NCBI GenBank assembly: GCA_020633895.1
Contig: JACKCT010000006.1
Coordinates: forward strand, 62,001-126,000
From: Deltaproteobacteria bacterium
Lineage (GTDB): Bacteria > Lernaellota > Lernaellaia > JACKCT01
DNA length: 64,000 nt
Direction: 5' to 3'
In this document: in pieces, positions 16,671 to 24,324 of the stretch
Numbering within the stretch: position 1 is the first letter of the stretch
Layout of the letters: each line of letters begins with the position of its first letter
The notes under the pieces: generated by a model
Databases searched by the model: none
Seen by the model: only the letters and a program-made list of their open reading frames with translations
Told to the model about the DNA's origin: nothing
Translations under genes and position numbers: made by a program

Positions 16671-17505
16671 TGGTGAAATCGAAAAGCAGGATGTCCGGCT
16701 TGACGCCCAGGCGCAAGGGCAGGATGGACCAGCCGACGCCCTTCGTCACCCACAGGACCGACTTGCCCCGCGTGAACCGCCCCGCCAGATAGTGAGCCCG
16801 CCGGGGGCCCAGCAGCCATTCGTAAAAAATGTGCGGCGCGATCATCTGCCCGCCGTGGGTATCGGCGCCGAGCATCAGGTCCGCTCCCGCGTCCGCGTAA
16901 TCATCGAAGGCTTCGGGAAAATGCGTCATGGCGATGACCGGTCGATCGGGGGGCGTCACCTTCGTCCACGACAAATCCGGCGAAGATTTCACGTCCCCGC
17001 CCCAGATGTCCACCTTCGTCCCCGTCGGTCCGCTGATCGTCACCACCTGATCCCGCAGCATCTTCACCGCCAGATCCTCGCGCACGCTCCATGTGTCGTC
17101 GCCCGGCGCGTGGCAATAGACACAGCTCTTGCGCGCCCCGTGGTACTCGTGATCGCCGAGCACGGCGTAGATGTTCCGATCCGAGCGTAGCGCCTCGAAA
17201 AATTCCAACGACGGCTCGATGGATCGGGTGAAGGGGAAATGATCGCCGACGATGAGGATGGTGTCCGGGTCGGTCTCGTCGATGGTTTTGAGGATAAAGC
17301 GCTCCCGCGGCCCGAAGTTCGGCGCCCGGTCCCGGACATGCAGGTCCGCGAGCACCAGCATCTTCGTGCCCGCCAGGGCGTTCGCGATGATCGGCGGCGC
17401 GTCGGCCCGCACCAGATGCACGTCGTACAGATCGATCTGGTTTTGCATCAGGGCGGCGCCGCCCAGCGTGACGGCGAACAGAACCGCGAAAAACGCGATC
17501 TTCAT
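16666..17505 (-). CDS. Membrane-anchored or periplasmic metallophosphoesterase with a CxxCH motif
   Basis: The 279-residue calcineurin-like phosphoesterase has an N-terminal signal or anchor helix (1-20) and the metal motifs LADLHVRD (about 52-59), GDHF (87-90), GDHEYH (117-122), MTHFPE (193-198) and GADTHGGQ (213-220). Proteins of this type hydrolyse phosphodiesters, such as UDP-diacylglucosamine or lipid phosphates, but the substrate is not evident. CVYCH (128-132) matches the covalent haem c consensus and is unusual in this family. Start ATG at 17505; the frame is open further upstream, but that is the complement of the neighbouring gene's end. Confidence 0.85.
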   Translation of the reverse strand: MKIAFFAVLFAVTLGGAALMQNQIDLYDVHLVRADAPPIIANALAGTKMLVLADLHVRDRAPNFGPRERFILKTIDETDPDTILIVGDHFPFTRSIEPSLEFFEALRSDRNIYAVLGDHEYHGARKSCVYCHAPGDDTWSVREDLAVKMLRDQVVTISGPTGTKVDIWGGDVKSSPDLSWTKVTPPDRPVIAMTHFPEAFDDYADAGADLMLGADTHGGQMIAPHIFYEWLLGPRRAHYLAGRFTRGKSVLWVTKGVGWSILPLRLGVKPDILLFDFTK

Positions 17506-17561
17506 GGCGCGCGGGACCGAAGGGTCGACGGAGGCAGGGTCGACGGAGGCAGGGGCGTCGG

Positions 17562-19148
17562 TCACGGGGCGACTCGCGAGGTCGAAGGTTCGTCCATCAG
17601 GCGCGCGGTCGAAAGCGACGTGTACTCGCCGCCGGGATAGGGCACGAAGCCTTCCAACCGCGTTCGACGCACCACGATGTTCTCCGCCCACCACAAATCC
17701 ACGTACACCACGTCCTTCGCGATTTGTCGCTGCGCGTCGGCGTAGAGCGCGCGGCGTTTCGCCCGATCCTGCTCGATGCGCGCCGCTTCCAGCAAGTCGT
17801 CGACGCGGGCATTGGAATATCGCCCACGATTCGCCCCGGCCGGCGGCATCATGGACGAGTGGAAGACGTAAAACAAATGGTCCGGGTCCGTCACGCCCAC
17901 CCAGGTCAGGGTGTAGGTCTGAAAATTGCCGCTTTTGATGTCGGCGAAAAACGTTCCCCACTCGAAGCTGCGTTTTTCAAGCGCGATGCCCACGTCGGCA
18001 AGCTGCCGGGCGATCACCTCGGCGATGCGGTTGCGCAGGCGGTCGGTGCTGGTTTTGTAGGACAACGTGAATCGCGGCCGGGGTCCGTCGCCGTCCGGGT
18101 CGGGGTGGCCGGATTCGTCCAGCAGCGCGCGGGCCCGCTCCGGACTGTAGGGATGCGTCGGTAGGCCGTCGGCATGGGCCCAGTTCTCCGGCGCGAGCAG
18201 CCCGTCCGCCTCGCGAGCCTGACCCTTGAGCAGGGTGTCGATGATCTGCGTCCGGTCGATGGCGTGGGCAATGGCGCGACGCACCCGCGCGTCGTTCACC
18301 ACGCCGAACGGGTCGTCCAGATTGAAGCCCAGGTAGGAGTAGTTGATGCCCGGCGCCCGGTCCACGGCGATGCCCGGCAGGCGCGCGAAGTGCTTGAGGG
18401 CATAAGGCGGCGTGCAGTTTTGCAGCAGGTCCAGGTCGCCGTTTTTCATCTTGAGCATGCGCGTCGTCTCGTCGCTGATGACCTCGAAACGCACCCGCGC
18501 GATCGTCGGCGCGGGCCCGGCGTAGTGGGGGTTGGGGACCAGTTCGATCGCCGAACCCCGGGCGAATCGCGCCACCCGGTACGGCCCGCTGCCCACCGGC
18601 GCGTCGCCGAAAGCGGGGTCGTCGAGCTTCGCGGCGGGGACGATGCCTCGCGCCAGCTTGACCAGAAACGGCGCGTAGGGGTGGGAAAGTTCGATGATCA
18701 GCACGCCGCCGTCGTTTCGCACATCCGTGATCGGTTCCAGCGCCCCGGCGGCGGGGGACTTGTTGGCCGGGTCGCGCAGGTAGTCCAGGTTGGCGACCAC
18801 GTCGTCCACGGTCAGCGGCGCGCCGTCGGAAAATTTCGCGGCCTCGCGCAAGGCGAAGCGATACGTCGTCCCCGCCTCGTCGATCTCCCACGACGCCGCC
18901 AGGCCGGGACGCACGTCGCCGTCCGGCCCGATGTTCACCAGCGATTCGAAGATCAGCGGCAGGATGCGCGTCGAATAGGCGTCCACGGCGAAGCGCGGGT
19001 CCAGGGTCGTGGGATTGCCTTCCAGGCCGACGACGACCGTGCCCGGGTCGCGGGGGTGAGTGCAGGCTACTAGCAGAGTTCCTAGGAGGAAAACGAGTGC
19101 AATGAATCGCCATAGAGAAACTCTTGGCGATACGATACATAAAACCAT
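17562..19148 (-). CDS. Extracellular solute-binding protein, family 5 (peptide/nickel type)
   Basis: The 528-residue lipoprotein (lipobox LLVAC, about residue 29) has the family 5 signature near the mature N-terminus (GLEGNPTTLDPRFAVDAYS...ESLV) and typical downstream blocks: LAASWEIDEAGTTYRFALRE, FSDGAPLTVDDVV, GSGPYRV, NDARVRRAIAHAIDR. It would deliver peptides or similar ligands to an ABC importer, but no permease gene is adjacent. Its start codon overlaps the stop of the AT-rich upstream gene by one base (TAATG). The first roughly 20 codons are also AT-richer than the rest, which hints that the junction with the inserted gene lies inside this 5' end. Confidence 0.87.
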   Translation of the reverse strand: MVLCIVSPRVSLWRFIALVFLLGTLLVACTHPRDPGTVVVGLEGNPTTLDPRFAVDAYSTRILPLIFESLVNIGPDGDVRPGLAASWEIDEAGTTYRFALREAAKFSDGAPLTVDDVVANLDYLRDPANKSPAAGALEPITDVRNDGGVLIIELSHPYAPFLVKLARGIVPAAKLDDPAFGDAPVGSGPYRVARFARGSAIELVPNPHYAGPAPTIARVRFEVISDETTRMLKMKNGDLDLLQNCTPPYALKHFARLPGIAVDRAPGINYSYLGFNLDDPFGVVNDARVRRAIAHAIDRTQIIDTLLKGQAREADGLLAPENWAHADGLPTHPYSPERARALLDESGHPDPDGDGPRPRFTLSYKTSTDRLRNRIAEVIARQLADVGIALEKRSFEWGTFFADIKSGNFQTYTLTWVGVTDPDHLFYVFHSSMMPPAGANRGRYSNARVDDLLEAARIEQDRAKRRALYADAQRQIAKDVVYVDLWWAENIVVRRTRLEGFVPYPGGEYTSLSTARLMDEPSTSRVAP

Positions 19149-19837
19149 TACTTGTCAGTTGCTAAAAGCGAGAATTCAATTTTTTGAAGAAATAGTCGTA
19201 TACTTTGCAATACATTCTCGGCTAGTTCAGGGCTTTTGACTTTATCAAAATTTCCATGCGCCGCGTCATTTCGATAGTCCGCCCATACTCGAAGATTTTT
19301 TAAGTCGGATTTGTCGATAATAGAATGTTGGCGAAGAAGATCTATGATTCTGTCGAAATTGAATTCAGAAATTACATTAATTAGCCCTTTGTCGAGCGCC
19401 AACTGCCTCAAAAAACTCTCCAAACCGATCCCAGCTAACGCAAAGACAGCAGCAGGATGACCCCCTTCGTTATTTATCTCGTCCAAAATTCGGGTCGCAT
19501 AATCAATGAATTCACCTGCAACCTCCAACGCCCGAATTTCTGTGTCAGCGCGAAATGAAAGCAAATCATTGTCGATTGCATCTATCAAAGAAAGAGTAAA
19601 ATTGGTGACAAAAAGTGCGTAAGAACTACTAATGTTATTGCTATAAAATTTAGATAAATCGCTGATGTCAAGGGCGGAAATTGTCTTGTAATATTCATTG
19701 TTTGTTCCAAAATATTTGTATACTATTTGTTTGGTTCTAAGGAAGCGTGCAATTGTCTGGTATTCGTTATTATCGGACTTGATGTCATTCAGTTGCGCTT
19801 TAATAGATTCTCGAAGTGTATTCTGGTTAACATGCAT
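19148..19837 (-). CDS. HEPN-like protein encoded by an AT-rich island
   Basis: The 229-residue soluble protein is mostly helical. Its C-terminal half (about 125-222) has LAGIGLESFLRQLA, FDRIIDLLRQ and then DYRNDAAHGNF. R189-x4-H194 fits the R-x4-6-H catalytic motif of HEPN ribonucleases, common in toxins and abortive-infection proteins. Family identity is inferred from this layout. Base composition is foreign: two 60-base lines counted by hand are 38 and 32 percent GC, in a region well above 60. The ATG is 3 bases after the dacB stop and uses a GGAG inside the dacB end; its stop overlaps the next ATG. No antitoxin gene is seen. Confidence 0.75.
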   Translation of the reverse strand: MHVNQNTLRESIKAQLNDIKSDNNEYQTIARFLRTKQIVYKYFGTNNEYYKTISALDISDLSKFYSNNISSSYALFVTNFTLSLIDAIDNDLLSFRADTEIRALEVAGEFIDYATRILDEINNEGGHPAAVFALAGIGLESFLRQLALDKGLINVISEFNFDRIIDLLRQHSIIDKSDLKNLRVWADYRNDAAHGNFDKVKSPELAENVLQSIRLFLQKIEFSLLATDK

Positions 19838-19840
19838 CGT

Positions 19841-21292
19841 TCACTCCATCAGCGCCAGAACGATCTCCTCGATGCGTTGTTGCACCGAGCGGACGCTCGC
19901 GTTCTTGGGCGGGTCGTTGACCATGACGGCGAAGGCGTAGGGCTCGCCGGCGGAATTCCAGGTGTATCCGGCCAGGGTGACGACGCCCCACAGGTAGCCG
20001 GTCTTGCCTCGGACGCGGTGTTCCAACGCGCTGTTGTTGAAGCGGTTGGCGAGCGTCCCGTCCACGCCGCCGATGGCCATCATCTCCAGGTATTCGGCGA
20101 AAAGCTCCGGTTGGCGGGACATGTGGTAGAGGATGCCGACCAGGCTCTCGGGGCTTTGTCGGTTGTTGCGCGACAGGCCCGAGCCGTCGTCGACGACGAT
20201 GCCGTCGTGGTAGAGCCCGTTGGTCTTCAAAAACGACGTGACCGCCTCGACGGCCTTTTCCCGCGTCGCGGGCGCGCCGAATTTCTGTACGCCCACCGTC
20301 CGCTGGACGCACTCGGCGGTCAGGTTGTTGGAGAAGCGCATCAGGTAGCGCAGGATTTGCGAAAGCTCCCGCGACTTATGGGACATCAGACGCGACGCCT
20401 CGGGGGGCACGATGCCCGCGCGGTCCGCCCCGGCGATTTCGACGCCTTCCTTTTCCAAGAACTTGCGCAGCGCCGACACGGCGAAAGGCAGCGGCTCCTC
20501 CACCGGGGCGAAGGCCGTGCGCGAATCGCCGCCGACGGGGATGCGCCCCCGCACCACGAAGGTGTTGTTGGACAGCCCGCCCGAGATGCGCGCCGAGCAC
20601 TTGCCGCAGGTCTTGACCTTGTTGACCAGCGTGATCAGGTCCGCCTCCGGATTGAGCGTCACGTGGGCCGGTTGGTTGGCCTGGGCGGCGGGGGCGACGT
20701 AGGCCTGCACCGTATTCCAGTTGAACGACAGGGCGCCCAGGGGCGTGGCGTAGGAGCGGGGTTGGTCGAAACCCCAAGCATCGTAAAAACGCACGTCATC
20801 GAAATACGACTCGTCGCCGATCAGGTCGCCGGTGACGCGCCGGATGCCGTGGCCGTGGATCTCGTGGGCGATCAGCCAAGCCTCTTCGACGGTGATCGAC
20901 GGGTCGCCGTAGCCCTTGATGTAGAGATTGCCGGTCACGGTGCCGTCCGCGCTCACCGGGCCGTCCGTGTAGATCTCCGTGCGAAAGCGGAATTTGGGCC
21001 CGAGCACGGACAGGGCGGCGGCGGAGGTGACGACCTTGTTGGTCGACGCGGGGATCAGGGGCACCTGGGCGTTGCGTTGATAGAGAACGCGGCCGGTCGC
21101 CAGGCTCTTGGCCAGGATGCCCACCTGGGCGCCGCGCAGCGACGGATTGGCCAGGATGGATTTGATCTTGCCGTCCCGGCCGGGCGAGGCTTCCTGCGCC
21201 GAAACCGATCCGGACAGCGCCATCAGGCCCGCGATGACCGCAACGGCGGCCGCGAGGCGAATTCCATGTCGACGAAAATGTCCCAACACCAT
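19841..21292 (-). CDS. dacB: D-alanyl-D-alanine carboxypeptidase/endopeptidase (PBP4 type, peptidase S13)
   Basis: The 483-residue periplasmic protein has a signal peptide ending SVSAQ. The three penicillin-binding active-site motifs are present: PASTNK (SxxK, Ser83), SNN in RFSNNLTAE, and KTG in RGKTGYL. A CGKC pair sits in the inserted domain (about 230), perhaps a disulfide. It trims or opens peptidoglycan cross-links. The ATG at 21292, with AGGA about 8 bases upstream, is preferred over upstream in-frame ATGs. It is followed with no gap by the AT-rich HEPN-like gene. Confidence 0.92.
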   Translation of the reverse strand: MVLGHFRRHGIRLAAAVAVIAGLMALSGSVSAQEASPGRDGKIKSILANPSLRGAQVGILAKSLATGRVLYQRNAQVPLIPASTNKVVTSAAALSVLGPKFRFRTEIYTDGPVSADGTVTGNLYIKGYGDPSITVEEAWLIAHEIHGHGIRRVTGDLIGDESYFDDVRFYDAWGFDQPRSYATPLGALSFNWNTVQAYVAPAAQANQPAHVTLNPEADLITLVNKVKTCGKCSARISGGLSNNTFVVRGRIPVGGDSRTAFAPVEEPLPFAVSALRKFLEKEGVEIAGADRAGIVPPEASRLMSHKSRELSQILRYLMRFSNNLTAECVQRTVGVQKFGAPATREKAVEAVTSFLKTNGLYHDGIVVDDGSGLSRNNRQSPESLVGILYHMSRQPELFAEYLEMMAIGGVDGTLANRFNNSALEHRVRGKTGYLWGVVTLAGYTWNSAGEPYAFAVMVNDPPKNASVRSVQQRIEEIVLALME

Positions 21293-21440
21293 GCATGGCA
21301 TCCTAGGCGAAGGACGCCGCCGGTCAAGGTGCTGACCCGTTGGCCGCCTTTGGTCGGAAAGAAACGTCAAGCCGGGTTTTGATGGTGCCGATGGAAGATA
21401 TGCCTGTGGATAATTTCAATATCGGGGGAGGCTGACAGCC

Positions 21441-21752
21441 ATGCAAGGACGCAACGATTGGGAAGGCACCCTGCAGGGGGAAATCGAATTCCTGCGCTCG
21501 TACACGAAAGTGCTGGAAACGGAGCTGCAAACGCTGCGCCAGGCCGAGTGCCCGATCTGCGGCAGGTCGCTGGCGCCTTCGGGCCCGTGCATGGGCTGCC
21601 AGACCGATCTGCTCAAGTCCGAGGTGGAGGCCCTCAGCCGCCTGGCGATGATCCCCACGTCGTCCACGCCCCGTCCCGCGCCGCTCATTCCCCTGCCCGG
21701 CCGACGCCTGGCCCTGGCCCCGCGACCCCCGGAATCGGAATATCGGGAATAA
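21441..21752 (+). CDS. Small coiled-coil zinc-ribbon protein
   Basis: The 103-residue protein has an N-terminal amphipathic helix (residues 5-33, LQGEIEFLRSYTKVLETELQ) and a zinc-ribbon-like CPICGRSLAPSGPCMGC (about 37-53), then a Pro-rich tail. GGGGGAGG lies 11-12 bases before ATG 21441. The combination suggests a small structural zinc protein, perhaps interacting through the helix; no family is recognised. It is divergent from dacB. Confidence 0.65.
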   Translation: MQGRNDWEGTLQGEIEFLRSYTKVLETELQTLRQAECPICGRSLAPSGPCMGCQTDLLKSEVEALSRLAMIPTSSTPRPAPLIPLPGRRLALAPRPPESEYRE

Positions 21753-21795
21753 GGCATCGACGCTCCATCCATTCTATGTGAAATCAGTGCGATGA

Positions 21796-21971
21796 CCGAG
21801 CCGCGAGCCCTAGCGAGCGGGTGACGGGTGCGTTGTCAGAGAAGGTATCGCCCAATCCGAGCCGCGAACCGTAAGGGGGCGGTTGGCGGTGCCGCGGCGA
21901 AAATCGTTCGTCATTTGCCGAATCGAAATGCTCGACAACCCCGCGCTCACGCTTGGGGCTCTGATAAACCG
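21796..21971. repeat. Dispersed repeat family A cluster
   Basis: Two direct copies (CCGAGCCGCGAGCCCTAGCG plus AGCGGG at 21796-21828, and CCGAGCCGCGAACCGTAAGG plus GGGCGG at 21857-21887) are followed by an inverted copy (CAACCCCGCGCTCACGCTTG plus GGGCTCTG at about 21937-21965). Together they fill most of the 240-base gap between the zinc-ribbon gene and the ankyrin gene end. Confidence 0.75.
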
Positions 21972-22004
21972 GTCGCTCTTACCCGGTCGCTCTTACTCGG
22001 TCGC
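21969..22004. repeat. 14-bp tandem repeat across a gene end
   Basis: CCGGTCGCTCTTAC occurs at 21969-21982 and 21983-21996 and begins a third time at 21997 (TCGGTCGC). On the minus strand it supplies the last codons and the TAA stop (21993-21995) of the ankyrin lipoprotein gene. Confidence 0.85.
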
Positions 22005-22628
22005 GCCGTGCTGTTCGAGGATATGGGCGGTCTTGAGGTTTTCGACCAGACGGACGGGGGTGAGGTCGTATTTGTCCCGGGGGTTGACCTCGGCGCCGCG
22101 TTCGATGAGCAGTTTCACGACATTCTCCGCGTCGCTCTTGGCGGCCTTGTGCAGGGGCGTGCGCTCTTCGTTGTTGCGCGCTTCAATCTTCGCGCCCTTG
22201 TCGAGCAGCAGCGCCGCGCCGTGCTTGTAGTCCAGGTCCGCGGCAATGTGCAGGGCCGTGTCGCCGACTTCGTTTTTGCCTTCGATGTCGGCGCCCTTGT
22301 CGATGAGCAATCCCATCAATTCCGGACTCGACGCAAAAACGGCGTAATGCAGCGGACGCATCTGCCGCGTGGTGGGTTCGTCGGGGTCGACGCCTTTGTC
22401 CAGCAGAAATTTGACCGCGTCCACGCGCCCGTTGAGCGCGGCCCAGTGGATGGGCGCGAAGCCCTTGTCGTCCAGGGACACCCAGTCGGCGCCCTCGGCG
22501 TCCAGGCGCTGCATTAGGGCGAGATCGCCTTCCGCGGCGGCTTTTTGAGGCGTGGATTTTCCGCAAGCGGCGGCGAATATCGCCAGAACGGCGACCAGGA
22601 CGGCAACGAGGACGGGGCGTGGGGTCAT
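21993..22628 (-). CDS. Ankyrin-repeat lipoprotein
   Basis: The 211-residue lipoprotein has signal MTPRPVLVAVLVAVLAIFAAAC (Cys22). The mature part has about five ankyrin repeats, each with the TPLHxAA-type turn (FAPIHWAALNG, RPLHYAVFA, TALHIAAD, TPLHKAAKS). Ankyrin repeats bind proteins; the partner is unknown. Start ATG 22628 is preferred because the longer open frame would hide the signal peptide. It lies 58 bases after a second ankyrin gene on the same strand and is probably co-transcribed with it. Confidence 0.85.
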   Translation of the reverse strand: MTPRPVLVAVLVAVLAIFAAACGKSTPQKAAAEGDLALMQRLDAEGADWVSLDDKGFAPIHWAALNGRVDAVKFLLDKGVDPDEPTTRQMRPLHYAVFASSPELMGLLIDKGADIEGKNEVGDTALHIAADLDYKHGAALLLDKGAKIEARNNEERTPLHKAAKSDAENVVKLLIERGAEVNPRDKYDLTPVRLVENLKTAHILEQHGATE

Positions 22629-22686
22629 GTCCGACTCGCGATGACGCCGGATCGGCGTCGCGAAATTCATGGGTTTTCGATCGCCG

Positions 22687-23286
22687 CTACCGAAGCAGCT
22701 CGGCGACCTTGTCGAAGCCTTTTTCGGCGGCCACGTCGGCGGCGGTCTGCCCCTTTTTCGTGGCGGCGGATTTGTCGGCCCCGGCGGCCAGCAACACCTC
22801 GACGTTTTCAACCAATCCCATGCTGGCCGCGAAATGCAGCGGCGTCCAGCCCTGGCGCGTGGCGGCGTTCACGTTGCCGCCGGTGTCGATGAGCATTTGG
22901 AGGATTTCGGCGTTCGGGTGGTAGGAGGCGATGGCCACGACGGTCTTGTCGTTCCAGTCCCGCTCGTTGGGATCGCCTTCGGAATCGAGGATCTCGCGCA
23001 CCGCCTCCACGTTGCCTTTTTGCACGGCGACGGGCAGCTCTTCGCGTTCGCGCTTGGCGGCCAGCTCGGCCCGCTGCTGGGCGATCTCGACCGCCTTCTT
23101 TTGGCGCGCCTCTTCTTCCTCGACGCGCCGCCGGGCTTCCTCTTCTTCGCGCCGCCGCTTTTGTTCCTCGAACTCGGCGTTGCATTCCTTGCAGATTTTC
23201 AGCACGCCGTAGTCGAGCAGGTCGTACTTCACCCGCTTGCCGCACGAGGCACATTTATTCCCGAGCAGATTTCCCATCAAACCCAT
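22687..23286 (-). CDS. Zinc-ribbon, coiled-coil, ankyrin protein
   Basis: The 199-residue cytoplasmic protein begins with a treble-clef-type zinc site (NKCASCGKRVKY...KICKECNAEFEE, about 9-40), then a Glu/Arg-rich coiled coil (about 40-85), then about three ankyrin repeats (LPVAVQKGNVEAVREIL, VVAIASYHPNAEIL, WTPLHFAASMGLVENVEVLL). GGAG lies 8 bases upstream of ATG 23286, so that start is chosen over a GTG three codons earlier. It pairs with the ankyrin lipoprotein downstream. The domain order is uncommon; the role is unknown. Confidence 0.83.
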   Translation of the reverse strand: MGLMGNLLGNKCASCGKRVKYDLLDYGVLKICKECNAEFEEQKRRREEEEARRRVEEEEARQKKAVEIAQQRAELAAKREREELPVAVQKGNVEAVREILDSEGDPNERDWNDKTVVAIASYHPNAEILQMLIDTGGNVNAATRQGWTPLHFAASMGLVENVEVLLAAGADKSAATKKGQTAADVAAEKGFDKVAELLR

Positions 23287-23407
23287 CGAACGCACTCCAA
23301 ATCCACACCGAAAACGAAGTGTTTGTGCATACCAAGGGACGGGCGGGTTGGCAATGTAAGGATCCTACAAAGTCGGGGGATCGGGGTGATAGGGTTTTGC
23401 GATGTCG

Positions 23408-23494
23408 GAGCCGCGCGCGTCAGCAAGCGGTCCAGAGCGCCCGTTGAGTCGAAACGCTCGACAACCCCTCCCTGACGGTCGGGGCTCTGTAAGG
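23408..23494. repeat. Dispersed repeat family A, inverted pair
   Basis: GAGCCGCGCGCGTCAGCAAG plus CGGTC (23408-23432) faces the inverted copy CAACCCCTCCCTGACGGTCG plus GGGCTCTGTAAGG (23462-23494) across about 30 bases. The short sequence GGTCAGGCTCTG or similar recurs just after it (23494-23522). Confidence 0.75.
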
Positions 23495-23550
23495 TCAGGC
23501 TCTGCAAGATCAGGCTCTGTAGGGTCGTGACGTTCGTCGGGAGGACCCGC

Positions 23551-24078
23551 TCAGTGATCGCACGGCGCCGGGAAGCGCTCGCCGTCGGGGGTGACGGCCC
23601 ATTTCCAGATGGGAACGCGGTCCTTGAGTTCGCGGATGAACCAGGCGACGGCCGCCAGGCCCTCGGCCCGGTGCGGGGAATGCACCGTCACCAACAACGC
23701 CGCCTCCCCGACGGGCACGCGGCCGACCCGGTGGGTGCATTGAAGGCGTCGGACGGGGAATCGGCGCAGGGTATCCTCGGCCAAGGCCTGCAATTCGACC
23801 TGGGCCATGCCCTCGTAATATTCGTAATCCAGCGAGACGATCTCGCGACCGTGTTCGGTGTCGCGCACATGCCCGGCGAAGGTCAACGCGGCGCCGTCCT
23901 CCACGGTGGGTGCGGCATCGTGCGGCGTGATCGGCCCTTCAACGATGTTCGTGACCGCCGTCGCGCCGGGAAGCGTCATATTTCCATGACGCTCAAGGGT
24001 ATGCTCATGCGTGTGTTCTTGCGGGTGGCCGTGTTCATGACGGTGCTCGTGAGGATGGCGATGGTCGTGGGCGCCCAC
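23551..24078 (-). CDS. moaE: Molybdopterin synthase catalytic subunit with His-rich N-terminal extension
   Basis: MoaE transfers sulfur from MoaD thiocarboxylate to precursor Z to form molybdopterin. The family body runs from about residue 45 (ALTFAGHVRDTEHGREIVSL) through HSPHRAEGLAAVAWFIRELK and the active-site Lys region LKDRVPIWKW. Ahead of it is an extension of about 33 residues with 13 His (HDHRHPHEHRHEHGHPQEH...). AAGGAGG 8 bases upstream supports the GTG at 24078, so the extension appears to be translated. It sits 3 bases after the moaD stop. Confidence 0.9.
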   Translation of the reverse strand: MGAHDHRHPHEHRHEHGHPQEHTHEHTLERHGNMTLPGATAVTNIVEGPITPHDAAPTVEDGAALTFAGHVRDTEHGREIVSLDYEYYEGMAQVELQALAEDTLRRFPVRRLQCTHRVGRVPVGEAALLVTVHSPHRAEGLAAVAWFIRELKDRVPIWKWAVTPDGERFPAPCDH

Positions 24079-24081
24079 GGT

Positions 24082-24324
24082 CTAGCCTCCTTGCACCGGC
24101 GGGATAAGCGCCACTTCGTCCCCGTGAGCCAGGCGGGCGTCGTCGTTGACGTAGTGCTGATTGATCGCCACGCGCATGGGGATGCCGTTCAAGCGCCCGG
24201 CCGTCGCCTCGCGGACGTGCGTCAGGACATGGCGGGCGGTGGCGTCCTCGGGCAGTTCCACCTGGAACTGGTCGTGGCCCATCGCCTCCTTCACGTGGGA
24301 AAAACACAGCAGCGTGATCTTCAA
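24082..24324 (-). CDS. moaD: Molybdopterin synthase sulfur carrier subunit
   Basis: The 80-residue beta-grasp protein ends in Gly-Gly (IPPVQGG), the C-terminus that is adenylated and thiocarboxylated. It begins MKITLLCFSHVKEAMG and has the hydrophobic pattern expected of MoaD. The start is a TTG at 24324 with GGAGG 4 bases upstream, overlapping the upstream TGA by four bases (TTGA). It is directly followed by moaE. No earlier molybdopterin genes (moaA, moaC) are in the window. Confidence 0.88.
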   Translation of the reverse strand: MKITLLCFSHVKEAMGHDQFQVELPEDATARHVLTHVREATAGRLNGIPMRVAINQHYVNDDARLAHGDEVALIPPVQGG

